Assembly (NCBI GenBank): GCA_029861865.1
Contig: JAOTYL010000014.1
Location: 1-64,000, forward strand
Source of the DNA: Myxococcales bacterium
GTDB taxonomy: Bacteria; Myxococcota_A; Polyangia; Polyangiales; Houyiibacteriaceae
Length of the DNA stretch: 64,000 bases
Direction: 5' to 3'
A program made the translations under genes and the position numbers. The notes under the pieces are model-generated. The model was not told the DNA's origin, made no database searches, and saw only the letters and a program-made list of their open reading frames with translations. Of the stretch, positions 33,794-41,892 are shown one piece after another (positions within the stretch are counted from its first letter, which is position 1; each line of letters starts with the position of its first letter).

Positions 33794-35544
33794 CAGGCCC
33801 CAGGCTCCTGGTGCATCGCCTTGAACTCCTGAAGCCCCGGCGCGAACAAATGCATGTTCGGATCGACGTCGACGTGCACGACCGACGGCTTGCCGGAATC
33901 CACGCACCGCTGAAGGGCGGCTTCTAGCTCAGCTGGGTCGGACACCCGCTCGCCGTGGCAACCCATCGCTTCGGCCACCTTGTCGAAGGCGATCTCTTCG
34001 AAGTCGGCATTGATCGTGCCTTGCTGCTCTGTCCCGATGACGGGGCGCAGCATGCCGAGCCCGATCGATTGCGTGAGCTTCACCATCCCCCACTGTTTGT
34101 CGCAGAGGACGAGGTAGATGACCGGAAGCTCGTGACGCACTGCAGATTCGAGCTCTTGGATGTGAAAGCCCATCGCGCCATCGCCCGTGATGCACACCAC
34201 TTTGGCGTCGGGCTTGGCGACTTGTCCGGCAAGCGCCTGCGCGACACCCGCGCCCAACATTCCGAACTTGAAGGTCGATAAGAGCGTGTTCGGCTGCTTG
34301 ATCTCCGAAAAGAAGCTCGCCCATACGGTCGCATTGCCGCCGTCGAACACGTAGATCGTGTCGGCACCGAAGAATCGCTGGCATGCCGCTGGCACTTGAG
34401 AGCTGTGCATCGGGCTCGCCGTGTTCTGCAGGGCCGCGTCGAGCTGGGCCCGAACCTTCGCCTGACCTTCCGCGAGGCCGGCGGTTCGTGCCCGATTCGC
34501 CTGCAAGTGCGCTTCATTGAGCGGTGATTGTCGAAGCTCGCCCGCGAGGGCCGAAAGAAAGACGCCAGCGTCCCCGACAACGGCGAGCTCGGTGGCCTTG
34601 TTGAGGCCGAGAATCTCTTCATCGATGTCGACCTGGATCATCTTTTGTTCGTCGGGTTTGCCCCAGTACGGTGGCTTCCCCCACCAATCGGTTTCGCCGA
34701 GGCGGGAGCCGAGCACCAGGACGACATCGGCTTCGCTACGGGCCTTGTTGATGGGCTCCATCCCCCAGATCGGGAGCACCTGCTCGTGGCTGTCAGGTAA
34801 AGCGCCGCGTCCGGCCCAACTCGTGGTGACCGGCGAGCCCACGGCTTCTGCCACGTCTTTGAGCGCGTCGGAGGCGTGCGCGTGCAGGACCCCGCTTCCG
34901 GCGTGGATGTGTGGCCGCTCCGCGTTTCGGAGCAGCTCCGCAGTCCGAGCGACTTGGCTTGCCGAAGACTCGATGGCTTCGGTGCGTCGGTACGCCTGCG
35001 GCGGTCGAAGGTCTATCCCATCCGCGTCAAAGACACCGTTCATCACCGTCTCTGGAACGTCGAGGTGGACCACCCCCGGGCGTCCGCGCCAGCTGATGCG
35101 GGCCGCACGCCGAAAGAGCTCAGGAAGGCGCTCGAAAGAAGGCACGGCTCCGCTCCACTTGGTCATCGCACGAGTCACTCCGGCTTGATCGAAATACTGA
35201 TACGTACCCCCGCGATCCGGATACGCGATCGGCGTGCGCCGACTCGACGTGATCAGCAAGACTCGATTGCCCTCCCCGTTCTCTACGGCGACGCCGGGAA
35301 GGATGTTTGCAACGCCAGGCCCGTTCGATGCCATGCACACACCGAGCTTGCCGGTGAGTCGCGCGTACGCTCCAGCCATGTGCGCGGCGCTCGTCTCGTG
35401 CCGCGGCGAGATCAGCCGGATGCCGTGCTTCTCGAAGCTCCCGAAGAAGCCCATATACGTGCCGTCGACGATGCCGAAAACGACCTCGACGCCCTCAGCG
35501 GCCAACATGCGCGCCAGCACGTCTCCTCCTACCATTTGGGTCAT
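33793..35544 (-). CDS. Thiamine-pyrophosphate enzyme (acetolactate synthase-like)
   Basis: 583 residues with the three domains of the family: PYR domain with Glu50 (RHETSAAHMAG) for cofactor activation, a central domain, and a PP domain with the metal motif GDGAMGFHIQELESAV followed by CDKQWG in place of the usual N-x-x-(W/Y)G. The central domain shows no clear FAD-binding residues to my eye, so it may be a non-flavin decarboxylase or lyase such as benzoylformate decarboxylase or oxalyl-CoA decarboxylase relatives, rather than the biosynthetic synthase; no regulatory subunit gene is nearby. It leads a three-gene overlapping operon with an epimerase and an SDR, suggesting C-C bond cleavage or formation followed by redox steps. 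Confidence 0.88.
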   Translation of the reverse strand: MTQMVGGDVLARMLAAEGVEVVFGIVDGTYMGFFGSFEKHGIRLISPRHETSAAHMAGAYARLTGKLGVCMASNGPGVANILPGVAVENGEGNRVLLITSSRRTPIAYPDRGGTYQYFDQAGVTRAMTKWSGAVPSFERLPELFRRAARISWRGRPGVVHLDVPETVMNGVFDADGIDLRPPQAYRRTEAIESSASQVARTAELLRNAERPHIHAGSGVLHAHASDALKDVAEAVGSPVTTSWAGRGALPDSHEQVLPIWGMEPINKARSEADVVLVLGSRLGETDWWGKPPYWGKPDEQKMIQVDIDEEILGLNKATELAVVGDAGVFLSALAGELRQSPLNEAHLQANRARTAGLAEGQAKVRAQLDAALQNTASPMHSSQVPAACQRFFGADTIYVFDGGNATVWASFFSEIKQPNTLLSTFKFGMLGAGVAQALAGQVAKPDAKVVCITGDGAMGFHIQELESAVRHELPVIYLVLCDKQWGMVKLTQSIGLGMLRPVIGTEQQGTINADFEEIAFDKVAEAMGCHGERVSDPAELEAALQRCVDSGKPSVVHVDVDPNMHLFAPGLQEFKAMHQEPGA

Positions 35545-35731
35545 GGCGATCCTTCCTGCGTCCGACGGCCGCCAGCCTTTGGCGGCACCGACGCCGAATC
35601 ACGAATCTACACCCGCGCTTTCCCAGGCCGAAAGTGAAATTTTTGCGTGCTAAAGCCGCGTAGATCCGTCGGAAACCCGATGTGGTAGACAGCCGACACG
35701 TCGAAGGCGCACAATCGTATCTAGCCGAAAC

Positions 35732-36601
35732 ATGACCGAAATCGCCGCTGACAACCTAGGCTTCGTCGAGTGCTGGAACGAGATCCTGACGCCGAAATGG
35801 ATTCGGTTTCGGCACCTCCTTTCCGGCAACGGCAAAATCCATAGCGACATCGCTTATGCTGATTTCGACATTCGACCAGGCGACAAGGTGCTCGACATCG
35901 GCTGCGGGTTTGGGGAGACGGCGCTTGAAATCGGCCAGATGGTGGGCCCCACCGGCGAGGTCGTCGGAATTGACTGCACCGATGCTTTCCTAGAGATCGC
36001 CAACCAAGAGCGTGACCTCGCCGGCATGACCAACGTTCGCTACGAGATCGGGGACGCCCAGGTTTGCGACCTTCCCGAAAACTATTTTGACGTGGTGTAT
36101 TCGCGCTTCGGCGTAATGTTCTTCGAGAGCGCGGTCCGTGCGCTTCGAAACGCCAACCGCACGCTCAAGCCAGGCGGCCGGGTTTGTTTGATCGTATGGC
36201 GAAGCCTGGCCGACAACCCTTGTTGGGGTGCCGCCAAGGAGATCGCGCTTCGCCACTTGCCGCCTCCCGGAGACAACGCTGCGACGTGCGGTCCCGGCCC
36301 CTTCTCGATGGCGAGTGAAGAAACCGATCGCGCCATGCTCGAGGCCGCGGGGTTCCCGGAAGTCGAGCTCTTCAAGCGCATCGACGCCGACGTGTGCATC
36401 GGCCGAAACATCGAAGAGGCAATCGACTACCAAATCCTGGTTGGACCTTCGGGCGAAATCGTCCGCGAGGCCGGCGCGGAAGGCCAACGGAAGCTCCCCG
36501 CGATCCGCCAAGACCTGCGCGAGCTGATGGAGCCGTACCTCCGAGCCGAAGGCGTCTTCATGCCCTCGAGCACCTGGGCCATCATGGCCCGTAAACCCTA
36601 G
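35732..36601 (+). CDS. Class I SAM-dependent methyltransferase
   Basis: 289 residues. Motif I VLDIGCGFGETALE near residue 53 and the acidic GIDCTDAF after beta-2 bind S-adenosylmethionine; GDAQVCDLPENYFDVVYSRFG gives motifs II-III. The layout fits the UbiE/COQ5-like Methyltransf_11 group acting on small hydrophobic molecules. There is no obvious substrate domain beyond the variable C-terminus. It stands alone, divergent from the TPP operon, and its stop codon overlaps that of rtcA within the palindrome CCTAGG. Confidence 0.88.
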   Translation: MTEIAADNLGFVECWNEILTPKWIRFRHLLSGNGKIHSDIAYADFDIRPGDKVLDIGCGFGETALEIGQMVGPTGEVVGIDCTDAFLEIANQERDLAGMTNVRYEIGDAQVCDLPENYFDVVYSRFGVMFFESAVRALRNANRTLKPGGRVCLIVWRSLADNPCWGAAKEIALRHLPPPGDNAATCGPGPFSMASEETDRAMLEAAGFPEVELFKRIDADVCIGRNIEEAIDYQILVGPSGEIVREAGAEGQRKLPAIRQDLRELMEPYLRAEGVFMPSSTWAIMARKP

Positions 36602-37638
36602 GATTCCACCCTCGCCGCGCCTGTTGGAACTTCTACGAGCCATGCCCCCGCGCGCTCCTCAGTCAAACCCACTTCGAACCCCAGAAACTCCCGAATGACC
36701 GCGAGTTGCGTGGTCAGATGGGTCGTGGGTGAGAGCGTGCGAAAGGTGCCGCCTCCCGCGACCGCATTTAGGAGCACCAACTGGTCGCCAAGATATCGAC
36801 CCACCGGCACATCGGCTCGTAGGTATTCTTTCACCTCGGCTCCTAGGTGCCTTGCGACCGCTTCGGCGGGAACACCTTTTTGTCCGAAGCCTGCGAATAC
36901 CTCGGTGACGTGCTCGGCGATCAGCTCCACGATGACCACGTTTCCCGGGCCGTCGACATCGGTCAGCTCTTCGATCGCAAAGCAAGACCGGTCCCAGCGA
37001 AGCTTCCGGAGCAACGTTTCGATTTCCCGCTCGGCGATGTGTCGTGGGAGATTCGCGACGGACGCCTTAGCCCGGTGCTCACGAATCGGACCGCGATCCA
37101 GCAAGTTCAGCGGTCGAAGGGTAGGATTGGGCTTGATCGATACGACCATTCGTCCGCCGCCGGCAGGATAGAAACCAGGCCGCTCCAACGTGGCCGAAAC
37201 GTTTGGCCCCATCCGCCGAACCAGGGGCAAATAGGCGCGCTCCAGGAACTCGAACGTCGGAGATTGAGGGTTATGGGTACCTCCCTCGAGAATCACCGTC
37301 GAGGCTTCGGGGGCCAGCATGAGCGCGGGCAGAATGGTCTGTAAAACGAGGGTCGTGCTGCCTGCGGTGCCGATCGAGAACGTGTAGTTGCCACCGGCAG
37401 TTAGTCTAGGTGCGAAGGTCAGCTCCAGTGAGCCGACCTCTACTTCTGTCACCGTTGCACCGCCGACCGCTGCCGCAGCCCCGACTGCGGTCAGGTGCTG
37501 CTTGCGAAGCCCGGGACGGCTGCGCCGCCGACGGATATCGACGATGCGAAACGGATTTCCGGTCACCAACGACAAGGCCAACGACGAGCGAAGGACCTGC
37601 CCACCGCCTTCGCCAAATGAGCCATCGATGGTCAGCAT
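36598..37638 (-). CDS. rtcA: RNA 3'-terminal phosphate cyclase RtcA
   Basis: 346 residues, close to E. coli RtcA (338-342). The start IDGSFGEGGGQVLRSSLALS matches the family signature, RPGLRKQHLTAV follows, and the catalytic His307 lies in SPTTHLTTQ (His309 in E. coli). It converts a 3'-phosphate RNA end to a 2',3'-cyclic phosphate through an AMP intermediate. In many bacteria it is paired with the ligase rtcB and the sigma-54 activator rtcR. Neither is within this window, so here it is a solitary gene. It converges on the methyltransferase and is divergent from the nitroreductase-like gene. Confidence 0.95.
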   Translation of the reverse strand: MLTIDGSFGEGGGQVLRSSLALSLVTGNPFRIVDIRRRRSRPGLRKQHLTAVGAAAAVGGATVTEVEVGSLELTFAPRLTAGGNYTFSIGTAGSTTLVLQTILPALMLAPEASTVILEGGTHNPQSPTFEFLERAYLPLVRRMGPNVSATLERPGFYPAGGGRMVVSIKPNPTLRPLNLLDRGPIREHRAKASVANLPRHIAEREIETLLRKLRWDRSCFAIEELTDVDGPGNVVIVELIAEHVTEVFAGFGQKGVPAEAVARHLGAEVKEYLRADVPVGRYLGDQLVLLNAVAGGGTFRTLSPTTHLTTQLAVIREFLGFEVGLTEERAGAWLVEVPTGAARVES

Positions 37639-37692
37639 GGTTTGCCCAAACTGGGGAACAGCATAGTAGCCTATTCGATGTAGAGTTGAGCC

Positions 37693-38430
37693 GTGGACGG
37701 TTGGCCAAGATGGGGAGGAGTCTTTCCAAGGCTTTCTTTGTTGATTGTCGTGCTTGGTCTGACGTGGTGCACGCAGGGCCGCGCGGACCGTACCGATGTG
37801 CCAGCATCGAGCACGTCGGTTGCCAAGAAGAAAGGAGTCGGTTCCCTCGTGAAACTACCACCGCCGAAACAAACCGGTCGAGTCTCCGTCGAGGAGACGC
37901 TAGCGCGGCGCAGGTCTGTGCGGGAGTTTGACGATGTCGCTCTCGGCGACGCCGAGCACAGCCAGCTCCTCTGGGCGGCACAAGGGATTACACATCGCAC
38001 GATGGGATTGCGAACGGCTCCCTCCGCCGGAGCGCTCTACCCGCTGGAGATGTATCTAGTCACTAATGAAGGAGTCTATCACTACGAGCCGCGTGCACAC
38101 CAGCTCGAAAAGACCATGTCGGCTGACGTACGCAACGCGCTTTCCAACGCAGCGCTGCGACAGGAGTCGGTGGGCGACGCGCCCTCGATTTTGGTGTTGG
38201 CGGGCGTCTACGAGCGAACTGCAAAGAAGTACGGCCCAGCTCGCGCGAAGCGCTACGTGCACCTCGAAGCAGGACACGCAGCACAAAACATTCTCTTACA
38301 AGCAATCGCGTTAGGTTTGGGCGCGGTCCCCATCGGCGCGTTCGAAGACGATCAGGTCCGGCAGGTGCTGGCGCTCCCCCAAACCCATCAGCCGCTCTAT
38401 CTCGTGCCCGTTGGCCGCCCCGCGCGCTAG
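37693..38430 (+). CDS. SagB-type nitroreductase-fold protein, probably exported
   Basis: 245 residues from a GTG. Residues 14-31 form a hydrophobic signal or anchor (LSLLIVVLGLTW) before a short linker. The rest is the SagB/nitroreductase FMN fold: RRRSVREFDDVALG, LLWAAQGIT, APSAGALYPLEMYLV and QNILLQAIALGLGAVPIGAF. SagB proteins oxidise azolines to azoles in thiazole/oxazole-modified peptides. No cyclodehydratase or precursor peptide is next to it, and a membrane or periplasmic location would be unusual, so another redox role is likely. FMN in the periplasm would need separate delivery. Confidence 0.82.
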   Translation: MDGWPRWGGVFPRLSLLIVVLGLTWCTQGRADRTDVPASSTSVAKKKGVGSLVKLPPPKQTGRVSVEETLARRRSVREFDDVALGDAEHSQLLWAAQGITHRTMGLRTAPSAGALYPLEMYLVTNEGVYHYEPRAHQLEKTMSADVRNALSNAALRQESVGDAPSILVLAGVYERTAKKYGPARAKRYVHLEAGHAAQNILLQAIALGLGAVPIGAFEDDQVRQVLALPQTHQPLYLVPVGRPAR

Positions 38431-38442
38431 TCGCTGCGCTGA

Positions 38443-39558
38443 TTACGCCCGCACACGCGCATAGGCCTCCCGCGCCATGGTGCCGAGGCCCAGGAACAGC
38501 ACCAGCGTCGCGGCCAGCATCCCAATCGGCGGAATCAGGTACAGCAATGACAGTACGAATGCCACCGCCGCAATCGCCAGCCAGGTTTTGCCCAGGGACG
38601 GCGCCGGATCCGGGCTGACCCGGGCCAGACCCCGTCGGGCAACCACGACCACGCCAGCCAGGCCTCCGAGCAACAGCGCCAGCCCATAGGCGGCCATCAG
38701 CACCAACGCCAGCAGCCAGCCAATGCCGGTCACGAACAGCAGCACGATCACCACCGGTGTCACCGCGAAGACGGTCAAGCCAGTAAGCAGTGCGACCCAC
38801 GGCTGAGCCTGAAACACAGCAACGCAGGCCTCGCAGGCTGGCCGCATCAAGGTGTACAGCACGCCGGCGGCCACGATCAGGCTGAGCATCATGAACAGGC
38901 GTGCGAGGAAACCGGGTTCGCTGCGGAATTCGGGTAAGGGCTCGCCCTGGCGAACGTCGCCCTTGATCACTGCGCCTTCGCTGATTTCCGGTTCGCTGTT
39001 GCTGCGCCAGATAAGATCGCCGTTGACTACTGCGCCGTCGGCGATCTGGATTTCCTCCCCGGCCAGTTCCGCATCGCCGTTCACCTGCCCGCGCAGTTCG
39101 ACACTGCCGGCCATCGCTTTCAGGTCGCCACCAATGCTGCCTGCCATGATCACCTGGCCTCCCGCCAGCCAGGCAAACTCACCAACGCTGCTGCCCGCGC
39201 CGATACGCACCTCACCGCCGGACATGACCGCGTGGCCGGCCACGGTGCCGGTCACATTCACCGAACCTCCGGCCAGTCGGGCATCATCGCCGACACTCCC
39301 GCTGAAATTCACGTTCCCGCCCGCCGCGATCAGGTCGTCGCGCACTTCTCCCGCCACCGAAACGGTGCCGCCGGCCAGCACTGCATCGCCATTGACGGGC
39401 GCCAGCACCTCGACTTGACCCCCGGCGGCATACAAGTCGTCAGTGGCCTCGCGCACTACCACGGATTCACCAACCTCCTGCGCCAGGCCGTGACCCGTCC
39501 AGGCCAATGCGCCGATCACCGTCGCGAACAGGAATATCGAGTGCGTCACGCGTGCCAT
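38443..39558 (-). CDS. Bactofilin-like repeat protein with C-terminal membrane domain
   Basis: 371 residues. A signal peptide (about 1-26) precedes repeated segments (about 40-195) of the form V.(V/L)AGG.V.V.G.V.(D/G)DA, predicted to build a right-handed beta-helix like bactofilin or polymer-forming cytoskeletal proteins. The segment ends at a region with four hydrophobic helices (about 215-370). The best guess is an envelope protein with an extracytoplasmic beta-helix and a membrane anchor; its role is unknown. Codon choice is biased to CTG, GCC and GGC and lacks the CTC and CGA codons frequent in neighbours, which hints at acquisition. It converges with the SagB-like gene. Confidence 0.75.
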   Translation of the reverse strand: MARVTHSIFLFATVIGALAWTGHGLAQEVGESVVVREATDDLYAAGGQVEVLAPVNGDAVLAGGTVSVAGEVRDDLIAAGGNVNFSGSVGDDARLAGGSVNVTGTVAGHAVMSGGEVRIGAGSSVGEFAWLAGGQVIMAGSIGGDLKAMAGSVELRGQVNGDAELAGEEIQIADGAVVNGDLIWRSNSEPEISEGAVIKGDVRQGEPLPEFRSEPGFLARLFMMLSLIVAAGVLYTLMRPACEACVAVFQAQPWVALLTGLTVFAVTPVVIVLLFVTGIGWLLALVLMAAYGLALLLGGLAGVVVVARRGLARVSPDPAPSLGKTWLAIAAVAFVLSLLYLIPPIGMLAATLVLFLGLGTMAREAYARVRA

Positions 39559-39757
39559 GCTGTGCCTCCCTCGGATACGACTCGTCGAGCCGTTCGCGGA
39601 GCATCACAGGTGACCGCACGCAACACAACCAAAACTCACAAGACTCGACAGAAACCCAAACATGACCCGGCCTTGCCGCATCGGCGCTCGGCTCCAAAGC
39701 GAGGGGACGTTCGAGCTACTCTCGGCTCGGTAGACGCCATAGCGGTTGACCAGTAGC

Positions 39758-40831
39758 ATGGCCAACCTCGTCGGGAGCGTACGCGTGCAATACCTGAACC
39801 AGACCTTTTTCGGAAACCCCGGTAAGACATGGCTCGTTGCTTTGGGCGCTGCGGTGGCGGTGTTCGTCTTGCTGCGCCTCTTCGAACAGTTCTTGGTCAT
39901 CTGGGTCGGGCGGCTCACCAAAAGGACTAAAACCAAGTGGGATGACATCTTCATCCACTCGCTTCGAAACACGAAACTGCTGTTCCTCGCGGTTGTGTCA
40001 ATCTTCGCGGGCGCAGTCGTCCTAGAGCTCTCGGACGACGTTCGCACCATTGTTTGGCAGGTCGTCATGATCGCCTTCCTCTTGCAGGTGGGTAATTGGG
40101 TGAGCTCGGGCCTCATGTACTGGCTGCGAAGCTATCGGGAGGACCAGGAAGATCCCGCGAGCGTGATGACCATGAACGCACTGGGCTTTCTCGGTCGCCT
40201 CGCGCTTTGGTCGCTCGTGGTTCTCTTGATTCTCGATAACCTCGGCGTGGACATCACCGCACTGGTGGCTGGGCTCGGCATAGGCGGTATCGCGATCGGT
40301 CTGGCAGTCCAGAACATTCTCGGCGATCTGTTTGCGTCGCTATCGATCGTGCTGGACAAACCATTTGTTCTTGGCGACTTCATCATCGTCGATGATCTGA
40401 TGGGCAGCGTCGAAAGCATCGGCATCAAGACCACGCGGGTGCGGAGCATTTCCGGCGAGCAGCTCGTATTTTCGAATTCCGATTTGCTCGACAGCCGAAT
40501 TCGGAACTACGGGCGCCTGTACAAGCGCCGCGTCGTGTTCACGCTTGGCGTCACCTATGGCACCGCCAAGGACAAGCTCGAGAAAATTCCCGGAATCGTT
40601 CGCGAAGCTATCAAGGCACAGGAGAAGGCGAAGTTCGATCGCTCGCATTTTTCGTCATACGGAGACTTCTCGCTCAATTTCGAAACGGTCTACTTTGTCA
40701 TGGATTCGGACTACAACCTGTATATGGATATCCAGCAGGCCATCAATCTTGAGGTCTACCAGCGCTTCGCTGACGAAGGCATCGAGTTCGCGTTCCCGAC
40801 GCAAACGCTGTTCCTGAACGACGGCAAGTGA
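39758..40831 (+). CDS. Small-conductance mechanosensitive channel (MscS family)
   Basis: 357 residues from the ATG at 39758; a TTG four codons earlier opens the frame. Hydrophobic helices at about 25-45, 65-85, 95-115 and 145-165 precede the pore helix LVAGLGIGGIAIGLAVQNILGDLFASL, shown here as G/A-rich packing typical of TM3. The beta domain follows (DKPFVLGDFIIVDDLMGSVESIGIKTTRV) with the conserved P-F-x-x-GD-x-I motif. It should open under membrane tension and release solutes on osmotic downshock. With four TM helices it is larger than E. coli MscS. It is a single gene, with no partner evident. Confidence 0.93.
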   Translation: MANLVGSVRVQYLNQTFFGNPGKTWLVALGAAVAVFVLLRLFEQFLVIWVGRLTKRTKTKWDDIFIHSLRNTKLLFLAVVSIFAGAVVLELSDDVRTIVWQVVMIAFLLQVGNWVSSGLMYWLRSYREDQEDPASVMTMNALGFLGRLALWSLVVLLILDNLGVDITALVAGLGIGGIAIGLAVQNILGDLFASLSIVLDKPFVLGDFIIVDDLMGSVESIGIKTTRVRSISGEQLVFSNSDLLDSRIRNYGRLYKRRVVFTLGVTYGTAKDKLEKIPGIVREAIKAQEKAKFDRSHFSSYGDFSLNFETVYFVMDSDYNLYMDIQQAINLEVYQRFADEGIEFAFPTQTLFLNDGK

Positions 40832-40917
40832 CCGCTGCGAAGGACCATGTGGCGCTGCGGCGAGGGTGCCTGCTTGGCCTAGGCTATGCTGCCCTTCCAC
40901 GAGTTCATTTAGCGCTA

Positions 40918-40946
40918 TTGACACCAGCTCACGGCGAGTGCTAGCA
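40918..40946 (+). promoter_or_regulatory. Predicted pqqA promoter
   Basis: A perfect TTGACA (40918-40923) stands 17 bases before CTAGCA (40941-40946), a poor -10. The ATG of pqqA follows ten bases later. Confidence 0.4.
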
Positions 40947-40955
40947 GTTAACCAT

Positions 40956-41066
40956 ATGAGCGTGAAAGATTGTGTTGCGAAGAAGGCGAAGCGAAAGTGG
41001 GTCAAGCCTGCGTACAAAGACATCCGCCTTGGCTTCGAGTACACGCTCTACGCCATGACCCGGTAG
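40956..41066 (+). CDS. pqqA: PQQ precursor peptide PqqA
   Basis: 36 residues. The C-terminal part, KPAYKDIRLGFEYTLYAMTR, matches known PqqA (K-P-A-Y-x-D-(L/I)-R-(I/L)-G-F-E-x-T-x-Y). Glu28 and Tyr32, four apart, are the pair that PqqE cross-links and that become PQQ. Tyr29 is an extra aromatic between them. The N-terminus has about 13 more residues than the 22-24-residue peptides of Klebsiella or Pseudomonas and is Lys-rich. It is on the plus strand, whereas the other pqq genes are on the minus strand, and it converges on the ABC permease with only 25 bases between. A longer frame upstream has no ribosome site. Confidence 0.88.
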   Translation: MSVKDCVAKKAKRKWVKPAYKDIRLGFEYTLYAMTR

Positions 41067-41091
41067 GTCGGATTCGCGGCGCTCGCCTCGC

Positions 41092-41892
41092 TCATTTGCG
41101 ACCTCGCAGGAATTCATGGAGCCCAGCGCGCTCTTCATGAGAGAAGCGTAGGCAAGCGATGAACCCGGCGAGAAGCGTGAAACCGCAAAGCACGGCGATA
41201 TCGGTCGCAACTCCGAAATCCGCCCCGGCGATCGGAGCCTCGACCCCCAAGATGGCATGCTTGAGTAGATCCACGCCGTACGTGAACGGGTTGATCATCG
41301 CGACCAGCCGAAGCGCGTCTGGGAGTCCCTTGACCGGGTAGAGCGCCCCGCTCAGAAAGAAGACCGGAAAGATCACGAAGTTCATCACCACAGCGAAGTT
41401 GTCGAGTGTCGAGGTCCACACAGCCACGAGCATTCCGAGAGTTGCGCATGTCAGCGCGGTGCCGACGAGCCCTGCGAGCAACAGCGATACCGATGTCTGT
41501 TCAGTGACGAATCCGAAAATGAAGAAGAACAAGAGGAGCACCCCTGCTTGAACCAGTGCGGTCACCACGCCGCTCACGATCTTCGCCAGCACGATCCAAT
41601 AGTGCGGCAGAGGCGCGGTGATCAGCAGACGCATCACCCCGAATTCTTTGTCGTAGACTACGGATAGAGCCACCAGCATCGACCCGAAGAGGATGGTCAT
41701 CGCGACGACGCCAGGAACGAGGTAGCGGTGGTAGGCACCGGGCCCGGCTGGCTCGAGAAGCACACCTATGCCCGAGCCAATGACTACAAACCAGATCAGC
41801 GGCCGAACGAAGGCACTAAGTAGCCGCCCGCGCTGCCGTACCATGCGTACCAGATCGCGTCGGATCACCGCCCAAACCGGAAGAAGCATCAT
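41092..41892 (-). CDS. ABC-2 type transporter permease linked to the PQQ operon
   Basis: 266 residues with six predicted TM helices and the ABC-2 membrane fold (PLIWFVVIGSGIGVLLEP, LITAPLPHYWIVLAKI, NFVIFPVFFLSGALYPVKGLP). The last segment is the family signature before the final helix. ABC-2 permeases usually export. Its start overlaps the ATPase gene by four bases. A two-gene ABC-2 system beside pqq genes is also known from PQQ alcohol dehydrogenase loci (the PedC-type family), but its substrate has not been settled there. Here it is the last gene of the operon, so it may export PQQ, an intermediate or a product of the dehydrogenase. Confidence 0.88.
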   Translation of the reverse strand: MMLLPVWAVIRRDLVRMVRQRGRLLSAFVRPLIWFVVIGSGIGVLLEPAGPGAYHRYLVPGVVAMTILFGSMLVALSVVYDKEFGVMRLLITAPLPHYWIVLAKIVSGVVTALVQAGVLLLFFFIFGFVTEQTSVSLLLAGLVGTALTCATLGMLVAVWTSTLDNFAVVMNFVIFPVFFLSGALYPVKGLPDALRLVAMINPFTYGVDLLKHAILGVEAPIAGADFGVATDIAVLCGFTLLAGFIACLRFSHEERAGLHEFLRGRK

